64,000 bases of DNA from Epiperipatus broadwayi. Lineage: Eukaryota; Onychophora; Udeonychophora; Euonychophora; Peripatidae. The notes under the pieces are model-generated. The model saw only the letters and a program-made list of their open reading frames with translations, had not been told where the DNA came from and did not search any database. Shown piece by piece: positions 1-10,270 of this stretch (position 1 is the stretch's first letter; each line of letters begins with the position of its first letter). Location: the NCBI GenBank assembly GCA_028023455.1, contig JAQFVV010000013.1:7472411-7536410 (forward strand), read 5' to 3'. A program made the translations under genes and the position numbers.

Positions 1-319
1 TGTATAAAAATGATCCATTAAGAAGGATAGAATATATAACATTTTGTAAAATGATGCAAAAAAAGAGTTAATAATGATAAGAGAAAATGTGTGAATTAGT
101 AAGGAAAGCTACAGAAAAGAATAAAAGCATCAAAAGGTAAAGCATCTTGGTATTGATAGGAAACTTATTTCTGTAATGGGAAGTAATCTGGAACTATTTT
201 TAAAAAAAGAAATGACATCATGAAAATATGTAGAAGAGGTCTAGGAATAAGTAACAAAAACAATTACTCTCTCCAAATACTACATCTTTTTATTTATCCA
301 GAATTTTAAATGAAGTAAA
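1..319. other. AT-rich flank, no supported gene
   Basis: The sequence is AT-rich with frequent stops in all frames. It lies just upstream of the first recognisable RTE-like reverse transcriptase text and may hold decayed endonuclease or linker sequence of that LINE, but I recognise no motif. Confidence 0.4.
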
Positions 320-1745
320 AAATGTAATTAAATCTATAAAGAAAGGTAAAACTCCAGGTAGTGATGGAATTATAATAGATATTTTAAATGAAGTAGGTGA
401 AGAAATAGAAAAACTATCAGTAAAGTTATAACCAAATGTTGAAATGTTAAAGATGTACCCGAAGATTACTACTAATATTTTTTTTTTAAAAAAGTGATAA
501 AATGATATTAGAAATTACAGACCTACCAGCCATTCTTCTATCATTTTTATACAAACTTTTGACCAATATAATAACAACTCATCTGCAATGAACTTTGGAT
601 ATCAATCAACCAAAAAAACAAGATGGATATAATAGAGGTTTTAGCACAGCAGATCATATTTAAGTATTGAGAGAAATTATAGAAAGGTTCAATGAATATG
701 ATTGGCCATTATGCTTTGGATTTATAGGTTATGAAAAGGTATTTGAATTTATAAACATTTCTCCATTGATTAAAGCATTGGATCATTGAGATATAAATCC
801 AGGATGTAAAGCAATTTTTAGATTATCTAGTGATAATAGAAAGTTATCATTGAGAAGAATGTGTGATGGAATAACTACATATATTCAAAACCTTTTCCAG
901 TTATTTTGCAACAAGTATTTTGTGGATTAAAATGGGAAGCGAAAGGAATAAAAGTAAGTGGGGATTATTTAAGTCATCTAGATTTTGTAGATGATGTAAT
1001 TGTTTTTTTTGTAAATAATGCTTCAGTGTTTCAGGAAGTGTTAGAAAAGTTATTAGATGAAAGTAGGAAAATAGAACTAAAAGCAAATACTAAAAAGACT
1101 AAAATAAATTTCAATGGATTGTTTCAACAGAAGAAAACAAACATTGATAATGATGAATTAAAAGAAGTTAACAACTACAAATATATTGGCCAGATTGCTA
1201 ATACAGATGGAAACATTCTGGATGAAATTAATCACAGAATTAAACTTGAATTGAGCACTTTTAGTAAAAATAACTTAATATGAAAAAAGAAATAAGCCTA
1301 TGTGTTTAAAAGGAAATGCTTTCAATAGATGTATTTTGCCAATTTTTACTTATGGATCAAAGACTTGGAAACAAGAGCAGTAGAGATTTCAGACCACTCA
1401 GTGAAGTGTAGTGAGATGTATGTCAGAAGTAACAAGAAGAATTGAAAACTAAATACATGAGTGAGAGAGCAAACAGGTATTGCTGACATTATTGAAAAAA
1501 TTAATAGACTGAAGTGGAATTGGGCTAAGGGTTATAGTAGATGGACAGGTGAAATCTTAAACTGTATTCCAAAAAATTATAAAAGATCTAGGAAGAGATC
1601 ACATATGAGATGGATTGATAAAATAAATAAGTGTGTTTGGATGAGATGGAAAAGAGAACCTAAAGATCAGAAACACTGGATTAAATTTGGAGTGCCCTTT
1701 AATCCTGCATTAGAATGATAATTGTTGAAAATGATGATGATGATG
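320..1745 (+). pseudogene. RTE-like LINE, reverse transcriptase, decayed
   Basis: This is a broken non-LTR retrotransposon ORF2. About 345-400 reads K-KGKTPGSDGI, the usual entry into the RT domain. About 510-720 carries degraded text resembling NYRP, a QPKKQ-G segment and ST-DH. The 906-1283 frame reads LDFVDDVIVF around 980-1010, where FVDD is the catalytic aspartate pair. The 1461-1718 frame carries the C-terminal pattern RLKWNWA, RWTGEIL, KRSRKRSHMRWID, then PKDQKHW, typical of RTE-type endonuclease/RT proteins of invertebrates. The element ends in a (TGA)n run at about 1731-1748, a known form of RTE tail. Several stops and frame changes make it non-functional. A second copy at 39775-41055 shares the C-terminus and tail. 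Seen: motifs and tail. Inferred: RTE clade. Confidence 0.8.
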
Positions 1746-1748
1746 ATG
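1731..1748 (+). repeat. (TGA)n LINE 3' tail
   Basis: This is a short run of gatgatgatgat immediately after the RT stop codons. RTE-clade LINEs often end in short tandem repeats instead of poly(A), so it probably marks the 3' end of the upstream element. Confidence 0.65.
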
Positions 1749-1749
1749 G

Positions 1750-2600
1750 ATAGATGAAAGTAAAACAAAAATTACTGAACTCAATTCACACTATTTTCTA
1801 AGTTTTGAATGAACTTAGTGGAGAATAATTAAAATATAATTATAACTCAACTTTAAACATTTATAAATGGTAAATGTTAACCAATACAAAACATGAATCT
1901 CTTCAGATCATCAAACATTTAAACCAAAGCACTTTCTCAATTTCCAGATTATGTTAAATGCTATTAAAATAATGCTGGATGGGTGACTACAATAAATCTA
2001 TACAAAGTGAGAGCGATTATCTTTTTCAATAAGTTGATAATATATGAGGTTATGGAATGTAATTAAGAAACACTATAAATTAATTTGATGGCTTATATAC
2101 CTTTTACAATGTAGTACTAATTATATATATTGAAACAGACAGATCGAAGAACCGATCTTAGTTTCATGTGTTTTTTGAAGTACGGTAATTCGAACTACTA
2201 TTTGCCCGCAATGAGATTTTTCTATTTCAAGTCACATAAAAATTGGGATATATTTTATGTTTTGTAAAAAGATATGTAAAGATTCCGTGTATAAATATCA
2301 CAAATCATGAAATAATATTCATGTGTGCGTGGTTTGTGAATTTATAGCAGCTTAATTTAAAAGTTTCATTGCGGGTGTATTTGTTTAAATTTTAACTTTT
2401 TAGAATTATACAAAGTCGTTTAAAAATACTGATCAAAAGTCACATTCCTTTGATCAGTGTTTTTAATTAAAATCTGTCTTGTACAAATGTATAGAGTAAT
2501 TAATTTGTATTTGAAAATTAGATAAGGAATTTATATTTTGTAATTACTTGGTCAATTTAAAATTGTGTATTAAAGTTAAAGATAGCTGAAAATGGAACAA
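1750..2600. other. AT-rich intergenic DNA
   Basis: I see no gene, RNA or repeat that I can name. The sequence is AT-rich with many stops. One local inverted motif occurs near 2430-2470, where aaaaatactgatcaaa faces tttgatcagtgttttt. Confidence 0.4.
2430..2470. other. short inverted repeat
   Basis: aaaaatactgatcaaa is followed by a short spacer and then tttgatcagtgttttt. The arms are about 16 bp with one or two mismatches, and the spacer is 'agtcacattcc'. Role unknown: possibly a hairpin of an old element or chance in AT-rich DNA. Confidence 0.4.
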
Positions 2601-3060
2601 TGGAAATGGATAATTGATATTGTATGGTCAAGTTGGATTGCTGGAGGCTAGAGAAAAGTAGGCGGAGTCTCAAACAAAAACCAGGCAGAAAGGTCAACCG
2701 TGGCCATCTTAGAAAAAACTAACATTCTAACTTTTGACGTGGTTGAGAGTAGATAGTCTCAAGACAGCACAGCAGTTGCTAGAGAAATCGCTACAACTCT
2801 TGTTAAGAAGTCCACCAGTAAACCGTAATGTCGATGGGCTAAGTGCCAGGAGCTGATCTCTGTCCTGCCAATTTGAATCTTCGTGCCGCTGTCTGATCAT
2901 GCTTTACGTGCTTCAAAATTTCCAGCTTCCAATCTCCAAATTGACTATGCCTTTCAAGTAAATTTCAAATGCGCGCCTACGTTCGTCAGAAATACCATCA
3001 TGAGAAGCCAAGCCGGATGAAGAAAGAAGGGTAACTGTGTTACATGAACTTTTAACTTTC
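2600..3060. other. higher-GC island, content unrecognised
   Basis: Base composition is clearly less AT-rich than the flanks from about 2640 to 3060, with words such as gtggccatctt, gccgctgtctg and gcgcgcctacg. No long frame exists on either strand and I match no family. It could be an old transposon, a non-coding exon or a promoter region. A possible splice donor (agaagg then gtaact) lies near 3026, but that alone is weak. Confidence 0.35.
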
Positions 3061-3539
3061 TCCCGAGCTTAATGTTATAGTTAATCTGTCAATCAAATTA
3101 ATCACATGTAAGTTTTGTTTCTTTTATAATGCTACTTTTTAAAACCTGTCAGTAAATTTTCTTTTCTCTTATTCCTCCGCTCTAGTCTTTAGAAAATAAT
3201 TTATAAATATTGTACTTAATAGTAATAATGATTCAAATGAATACATTTATATTTTCCTTTATTATTTATGCTATAAACAAACGATGCCAATAGTAATATT
3301 TCCCAACTCTGTTTAAAGCTAGTTTATAATATTGATTATAGTTATTTTAAAAGTAAGTTCGTTGTTTTGAATTCAAGATTATTTCATATGTTGAGTTGGC
3401 AGATATTAAAACACTTTATTATAATGAATTCGTATTTTGTCATATTATTGTAATCTAAAGTTCAATCGTAAATATGTAAAGGGTTTTAAGTTTATTATTT
3501 TAATGTCATACATGAAATGAGAAATAATTCTCAGTGTAA

Positions 3540-4050
3540 AATTTGATACTATCGCTACCGCCTGAACAACCTGGGGGTTTAGGGGTTTCAGAGTAAACTT
3601 AATTAATTATTGCTTTCACGGTCAGTTTAATTCCGCCATGTTTTATTGGAATAGTTATATCAGCTGTTGCGTAGAAATAGACGAATTGATTATCCAGGTT
3701 TTGTATAATTCCTTTTTAAATCCACTTCAAGCACTCGTCCTCGATGACTGTGGCAATGCCTTTCCTTCGCCGAGTTAGCATCTCGCCATACTACCATATG
3801 GGGAAGAAAGCAATTCTTTCCCAGGTAATCTCTTGGATCACCGGGTTTCGAAATGATCCCGGCTGGTTGTAGTGTCCCGGATCTACTTGGGGGCATTAAG
3901 CCTTGTCAAAGTACAAGCCGCCCGGTATTCCGTTGATGCACCGCAAGTGATTACTGTAGGGCTCTTTAATCTAGGCAACCACTAGTACATCAATCTTAGA
4001 TATCATATGTATACGAAACCAACCTCCAACTATTCGTATACGCAACGGCT
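3540..4050. other. higher-GC island, content unrecognised
   Basis: This is a second island of raised GC (for example ccgggtttcg, cccggctggttg, gccgcccggtattcc). The minus strand has a 68-codon open frame at 3690-3896, without motifs or signal peptide, and I do not treat it as a gene. The similar texture to 2600-3060 and 4430-4620 suggests one dispersed element or several old insertions. Confidence 0.35.
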
Positions 4051-4429
4051 CAACTTAATAAAAATAGTAGATAAATATTTTCAATGCCCCAAATACTCTG
4101 ATTCCCTTAGCCACCCGTCAATCATTTAACTACACCGATATTGGCATGAGTTTGTTTACCAGGTAAAATGATTACTAAAGACTAGTAGCCAATTATAATA
4201 GAATATTTATGGAAGTCTTACCGTACTTTTGAATAATATTTGTTAATGCTTTCTATTTATTATTAAACAATTTATTTAATCTAATTTTGTGTCTCCCACC
4301 TCATTACTCTCGAAGTCTATTTAGTCACCTACTGTCTGTATTGGCAACTTAAATATATACATTACATTAATGACCGTACCAATATCCAGAGTATAATAGA
4401 TCTATATATAATTAACTGTAAGTAATTTA

Positions 4430-4612
4430 GTCTGTGTTCTGAGTTGAGCTAGTAAAGGGATAACCCCGTGCTGTTATAAAGTCATCATCGGTTGGTCATA
4501 CCGGGGTTTGGGTTTGAATTTAGTTGGCGTTTTGGAATTTATTCTTAAACGTGGACTGGGTTTGAACTCGGGTACTGTGTATGAGTAAGCGTGGTGGATT
4601 TATACCGGTACA

Positions 4613-4620
<8 letters not shown>
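4430..4620. other. higher-GC island next to microsatellite
   Basis: About 190 bp of less AT-rich DNA ends directly at a (TA)n(TG)n microsatellite. It contains repeated gggtttg words (around 4507-4515 and 4559-4565) and no coding frame. Function unknown. Confidence 0.3.

Positions 4621-4657
<37 letters not shown>
4611..4657. repeat. (TA)n(TG)n microsatellite
   Basis: About 12 TA units are followed by about 11 TG units. Direct reading of the sequence. Confidence 0.95.
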
Positions 4658-4770
4658 AATGCAAATATATTAGTAGATGGGATCACTGTTATATATATAT
4701 TCGAACTAACTAAAGGAAACATAAAAACATAATAAAAACACAGAATTACTTGTCTATAAAACTGCTTTAA

Positions 4771-4847
4771 TATTTCAATATTCTGTGTTTATATATATAT
4801 ATATATAAGTTTCAATATTCTGTGTTTATATATATATATATATAAGT
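4771..4847. repeat. ~37-bp tandem duplication with (TA)n
   Basis: The unit ttcaatattctgtgttta plus (TA)n plus agt occurs twice head to tail. The second copy differs mainly in the length of the TA run. Confidence 0.85.
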
Positions 4848-4960
4848 TAAATCTACTGCTTAGATTTATTGATGTGCATTGATCAATCAAATGCGGCTCT
4901 GCAGGCTAAATGAAAACAATAGCAAACTTGTCCCAGCTATCACTAATCAATATATATATA

Positions 4961-5365
4961 ATCAGTGCTCAGTTTATATTAAGATAGCAAATCCTAATAC
5001 TTTAATGGACAGGCTTCAATCTACTCCGACCTCCAATTCTTCAACTATCCATGCCATTGAAATCTGATGATGGAAAGCTCAAATCCCATGCTTATGCCAA
5101 TATTATTGCCACACCCATGTTGACCTCAAGTCATTGTGACCCCTCATGTATAGGACCTTAGCCATGTAAATACATAGGAGAGGGATAGGCAGGATGCAGG
5201 CTTCATGTGTAAATATTTGAAATATAGGCATTCTTCATATACCTTGAGCTTAATTGTAAACATAAGAGATTTGAACTCAGACTTTCAAGCATCCTTCAAC
5301 TATCCACACTATCTCCTACCACTGATACACATGACCACACACATGTAGAAAATATAAATAATATA
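4961..5365 (-). mobile_element. hammerhead SINE/retrozyme-like unit, inverted copy
   Basis: The reverse complement of this stretch matches the body of the unit at 5430-5842 with scattered substitutions. It carries the same tRNA-like A box (5311-5327 reversed) and B box (agatttgaactc reversed, 5267-5278). It joins the + strand copy head to head near 5365, inside the sequence just 3' of the hammerhead. Its own hammerhead core is missing: at 4961 the unit breaks where the motif would follow. Seen: inverted homology. Inferred: truncated insertion of the same family, or an inversion. Confidence 0.8.
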
Positions 5366-5378
5366 TATGTGTGGGAGA

Positions 5379-5440
5379 TGATAATCTGGACCAACTGATG
5401 AGTGCTGGTTCAGCATGAAATGCATATATTGGTGATTATT
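5379..5440 (+). ncRNA. type I hammerhead ribozyme, copy 1
   Basis: The core ctgatga (5395-5401) and gaaa (5417-5420) are both present. Stem II is 5402-5407 with 5411-5416 (gtgctg/cagcat, five Watson-Crick pairs plus one G-U). Stem III is minimal: 5420-5422 with 5425-5427 around a 2-nt loop. Cleavage is predicted after A5428 (AUA, an NUH triplet). Stem I is accaa 5390-5394 with ttggt 5429-5433, then an asymmetric loop tgg (5387-5389), then ataatc 5381-5386 with gattat 5434-5439. The very short stem III is typical of hammerheads in animal retroelements, which often act as dimers. All core positions are present, so activity is plausible. Confidence 0.85.
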
Positions 5441-5467
5441 TATATTTCCTACATGTGTGTGGTCATA

Positions 5468-5530
5468 TGTATCAGTGGTATGAGATAGTGTAGATAGTTG
5501 ATGGGTGCTTGAAAGTCTGAGTTCAAATCC
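5468..5530 (+). promoter_or_regulatory. pol III-like A and B boxes
   Basis: The A-box-like gtatcagtggtatgaga (5468-5484) and B-box-like gagttcaaatcc (5519-5530) sit at tRNA-like spacing 40-100 nt after the predicted ribozyme cleavage site. The same pair occurs at 5940-5956/5990-6001, inverted at 5311-5327/5267-5278, and inverted at about 14460-14540. Conservation in all copies argues for a tRNA-derived internal promoter. Confidence 0.7.
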
Positions 5531-5850
5531 TCTATATTTACAATTAGGCTTAAGGTATATGAAGAATGCTTTATTTCAAATATTTACACATTAAGCCTGC
5601 ATCCTGCCCCCTCTTCTATGTATTTTAAATGGATAAGGTCCTATACATGAGAGATCAGAGTGACTTGAGGTCAACATGGGCATGACAATAATATTAGCAT
5701 CAGCATGGGATTTCAGCTTTCCGTCATCAGATTTCAATGGTATGGATGGCTGAAAGTGGAGGTTAGAGTAGATTGAAGTCTGTCCATTAAAGTATGAGGG
5801 TTTGCTATCTCAATATAAACTGAGCACTGATTATATATGTCTATAGGAGA

Positions 5851-5912
5851 TGATAATCTGGATTAACTGATGAGTCCTGATTTAGCACGAAATACCTATA
5901 TTGGTGATTATT
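5851..5912 (+). ncRNA. type I hammerhead ribozyme, copy 2
   Basis: The core ctgatga (5867-5873) and gaaa (5889-5892) are intact. Stem II is 5874-5879 with 5883-5888, and has one C-C mismatch plus a G-U pair. Stem III is 5892-5894 with 5897-5899, three A-U pairs around loop cc, where copy 1 has a G-U pair. Stem I attaa (5862-5866) pairs with ttggt (5901-5905) using two G-U pairs, because CC became TT. The outer helix ataatc/gattat (5853-5858, 5906-5911) and the tgg bulge are unchanged. Predicted cleavage is after A5900. Stem II is weakened relative to copy 1. Confidence 0.8.
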
Positions 5913-6012
5913 TTTCTTTTTTACATGTGTGTGTCATGTGTATCAGTGGTATGAGATAGTGTGGATAGTTGAAGGGTGCTTGAAAGTCTGAGTTCAAATC
6001 CCCTATATTAAC

Positions 6013-9000
6013 AACAATATGTAATTTATATAGCAGTACTTTTGATTATTTAAATCATAATCATAACTGCAATTGCATGGATGAGATAACAGATATTACA
6101 TGATTTTCAGGAATAGAATATTTCAGTTACTGTCACATTATCTATTTAATTTACAAAACCTTAAAATTGATTTATAAGAATTTCCTCTTTAATTTTTTTC
6201 TTTTTATAATATTTTTTTTCATCTAAATTTTTATGTGATTTAAATTGAAGTCAAAGGTACAAAAAAAAATTTATGATTTAAAAAAAGTGAAATTTTTATT
6301 ATGGGGAAATTATTATAAATAAATTTAAACACTTATAATAACAGGATAATATACCAAAATTCTTCTTTCTAATCCACATAATTTCTATTGATAATGATTT
6401 ATTACTGACTAGTTATAAAACCAATACTGACATGAACGTAAAAACTATGCACTTAAAAATGAATACATTATTTTTATAATTAACTTCAGTTTGAATTTAA
6501 AAAAATAAGGAATAACACCAATCAATAACTGATTTGTCAGTTTTTTATTCGATGATTTTTGTTAGAACTGTTTAACGTTTTTATAGACAAAATTAATGCA
6601 GATTGAATAATATTATGAAATGAAGATATAATAATTTTATTAGTAATTTTATTACGGTATTTTTTCTTCCTCTGTGCTGCTTTTGATGTAAAATAGTTAT
6701 ACTTTTCAAGTCTACAATCAAAATATGCTTAATTATCATAACTAGAGGGAGTTACCTGTTCCCTTGACCAATAAAAGAAATACTGCTCTTAATAATTTTA
6801 AGAAGAGGGAATACATATATTGCATAATACATAATCTAGTTTATGATTTTTTGATTATATATTGTGATGGACAGTAGGCATACCAGTACCCAACACCAAA
6901 GAATGCCACTAGGCTTATAGCCTAGAATATGAGACTTTACTGTTGAGGATCCTAATTACAAATGTCTACACAATTACACCATTATTCATAGATACTTAAA
7001 ATTTTCTCTAGGCTGCAGAAAACAGATTTTTTTTTAGAAATACCAATTAGTAAAGCAGACAATAATAAACAGATGCTAAAATTAATCTAACAACAAACAA
7101 AAAAAAGTTTATTAGCAATTCAATATAATATACTAATGTATGCTAATTGGAAATTGCCCCTTCTATGTTGACATATATTGCATTTGATATCTGGCACTTT
7201 AAATATTAATATTCACCAAATTTTACATTATAAAGCTGTATCATGTCTGAATACTATTACTAAGTAATTCTATTTATTTATCTGATTCTGTTCGATATGT
7301 GTTCTAAGTTAAGATGTGTGCACATTATATTTCACTTTTGCATTAAGGAACATGCAATAATAAAGCAGCTTAAATTAACTATAAAAGTTCACAATGCCCC
7401 GGTCATTACAAAATTCAGACAACAATAAATAGCCTCTAATCACCAGAGCACAAAGCAAAATAAAACTTATGGGGAGAAATGTCACTAAATCTGAAGCAAA
7501 ATCAAAATCATCTACAAGTATCTCAAGCAGAAATAATATATCACAAGGAGACAAGTAAACAAACAAAATTTGAGCATGGCAAATAAATATCTAAAAGATC
7601 ACTATAGAAACTGCAAACATATATATATATATATCCCAATCTTTAATTTCAGACACGTGTGAAACAAAAGGAAACTACCACAAAGTTTTAGGCATATCAT
7701 AATCAACTTATTAACTATTTATATATCTACATGTACATCATGTTAAACACACATATCTTGACTTACATAGTTTGAATGATTTTTAAATAGCTTCAGAAAT
7801 ATAACATGTTCTAACCTAAATTTTAACTATTTAAAAACAATCTTTTTTATATTCTTTTAAAACATGATTAACTGAGTTGAAACTAAATGTTGATTATTTT
7901 AAAACTAAATTTTGATTATTAAATACCACTTCAGCTATTTAAAACTTTTAAGGAGAAACAGGAAAAGAAAGAAAATTTTAAAACACAAAACTGATTTCTT
8001 TTGAATATTTAAAATGTAAACTATTATACCCAACTAAATTTTAAAAGAAATAGTTTCTATAGCTTTAAAATAAAAATATTTAAAAAATATTCAAAGCATG
8101 CCATAGCATATCAAATAAACTGAATTAAATCAAGAGTTATAAAGTGTAAGTATTAAAAGTAAGTTAATATAAAAGATAAATACATAAATATATCAACTTA
8201 TCTAAATTAAAGTATAAATTGGCTGAGATCTCTAAATATAACTGACATATTGGTAACAAAAATTTGAGAGTTTATTAAATCATTCATAAAAAAAATAAAT
8301 AGATTACCTTAAATCCCAGATATGGCCGAGTGTTTCTCTATAAAAGTGAAATTATATTTATATATGTACATTTTTGAAGAGAGCTCATTGGTAGTTTGCT
8401 AGTAAAATCCATTTAGAGATCTCAAATTTTAGTCACAATCATAGTCCAGATAGAGTTTAATCTTGACAATTAGTTCCCTTTCATGGTTGAGAAGTGTGTG
8501 TTTTAACTGCAATTTAATATATGAGCTTTGGATAAATTCAACAAAACAATTGGGTATCCTGATGGTTATGGGTTTTATATTATGAGAGTAAAGTTCTGAA
8601 GTGGCAATCAGCAATGCATCTTGATTCTTTCAACTGCTATGTAGTTCATGGTGGCAGCAATGACCAAAGACAAAATTATTTTCCAACTTGGCTTATTTAT
8701 CTCATTACCACCTTCACTAAATACATTATTTTTTTAATTAAACCAGTCTAATTATTTTGATTAGTCATGTATACAAAATTCTCCATGTTTATAACTAACA
8801 CTTAGCCATCTTAATCCTTAAAAATATGTTTAACTGAAATTTAAAACATTTCCAAAACATGAAATAAAGCTTAAAAGAAATTGGCTTTCCGAGAATTTCG
8901 GTTAGTAATAATACAAGTTATTTGAGCGAAATTTTTTGGATTAATATTTAATTAAGTTTTGTTCCTATAATATAATTTTTAAAACAAATTTATTTGAAAT

Positions 9001-9045
9001 ACATTTTGTTTTTATCTTTTTTAAAACTAAATTTATAATTGATTT
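6013..9045. other. AT-rich intergenic DNA, no gene found
   Basis: There are long A/T runs and no open frame above about 60 codons with recognisable content. The minus-strand frames at 7375-7566 and 8429-8614 lack motifs and look like chance. A short less AT-rich patch at 6865-6950 has no match that I know. A (TA)n run lies at 7619-7633. Confidence 0.4.
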
Positions 9046-9873
9046 AATAATATTTATTTTATAAAGTGCAGATAGTCAGTTGAAATTAAATTGAAAGGCT
9101 GCAAACCCCTCATGCTTATTATAATACTTATCTGACAGCCAATCAGATGTTATGATGGCTGTCTAAATAGTGATCAAACTGTAAACACAAGACAGAAAAT
9201 TTTACGAGGAAAGGGTGGTCCACCTTCTTCTTCACTTGTCTTTCTATATATGTAATCCATTCTCAAGTATTTAGGTTTGAAGGTGTGAAACTTTAAATAT
9301 CTTCACATTTAACTCACCGAGTCTAAATTACAAACATACGGTGCGAAATCCTATGATTTACTACACAGTAGTTTTTTAGATGTTATAAATTACAGTAACA
9401 TATGTAAATAATATTTATTTTATAAAGCACAGATAGTCAGTTGAAATTAAATTGAAAGGCTTCAAACTTCTCGCACTTATTATAATACTTATATGACAGC
9501 CAATCAGATGTTATGATAGCTGTCTGAATAATGATCAAACCGTAAATACAAGACAGAAAATTTTACAAGAAAAGGGCGGTCTGCCTTCTTCTTTACTTGT
9601 CTTTTTATATACCTAAGCCAGTCTCAAGTATTTAGGTTTGAAGGTATGAAGCTTTAAATATCTTCACATTTAATTCACTGAGTCTAAATTACAAACATAT
9701 GGCACAAAATCCTACAATTTACTATGCAGTAGTTTTTTAAATATTATAAATTGCAGTAATGTATGTAAATAATATTTATTTTATAAAGTGCAGATAGTCA
9801 GTTGAAATTAAATTGAAAGGCTGTGAACCTCTCATGCTTATTATAATACTTATCTGACAACAATCAGATGTTT
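9046..9873. repeat. 361-bp tandem satellite, 2.3 copies
   Basis: The word ataaagtgcagatagtcag starts at 9061, again in variant form at 9422, and at 9783, giving a period of 361 bp. Copies differ mostly by transitions (for example cccctcatg against cttctcgca). Each full copy holds a small hairpin, gacagcc...ggctgtc, near 9132-9164 and 9493-9525. No coding frame spans the unit. Short satellite or remnant of a tandem repeat; function unknown. Confidence 0.9.
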
Positions 9874-10270
9874 CAATTTAATTTAAATTGGTTTAATTTG
9901 ATTTTAAACCCAGACCTTTAGAAACATTGAGTATATATATATAATAGCAATCCATACTTTAAAATATATATATATATAATTTATGAGGCCTGAATTTGAT
10001 ATACAATTGCCAACTATAATATTTTTAAAAATAAATTACAGTTTGAGATAGATCTCCATTTATCTCAGTGTAGTACAAATAACTATCAGATCTTGTTGTC
10101 ATCTGATGCAATAAAAATGTATTTGTCTTTAGGGACCTATTTTACAAATTTAGCAACTTGTTAATGATCTTGAATTGCAAATAGTTTGTTTGTGATTTAA
10201 TTTCAACTTCTACATAATTGTGAAATAATCATAATTTATTTTAAATAATACTTATATATATATATATATA
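9874..10270. other. AT-rich spacer with two (TA)n runs
   Basis: (TA)n runs occur at about 9932-9942, 9963-9980 and 10252-10271, the last forming the left boundary of the next satellite. I see no gene. Confidence 0.5.

Larger units (their letters stand above)
5366..6012 (+). mobile_element. hammerhead SINE/retrozyme-like element, dimer-like copy
   Basis: A ~470-bp unit is bounded by two direct copies of a hammerhead motif (5379-5440 and 5851-5912), and the second motif is followed again by the start of the unit up to about 6012. Each unit has a tRNA-like A box (tatcagtggtatgaga) and a B box (gagttcaaatcc) about 50 bp apart, just downstream of the predicted self-cleavage site. This fits an element transcribed by RNA polymerase III whose multimeric RNA is cut to ~470-nt monomers. 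No protein is encoded. Known relatives in concept are the schistosome Sm-alpha SINE-like satellite and metazoan retrozymes. The family assignment is inferred; the motifs and unit length are read directly. Confidence 0.85.

Noticed and set aside
3690-3896. 68-codon minus-strand frame in a GC-richer island
   Set aside because: No recognisable motif; island discussed separately as unexplained.
7375-8614. Two 60-codon minus-strand frames (hydrophobic text at 7375-7566)
   Set aside because: Hydrophobic translation is expected from AT-rich DNA; no start context or homology.
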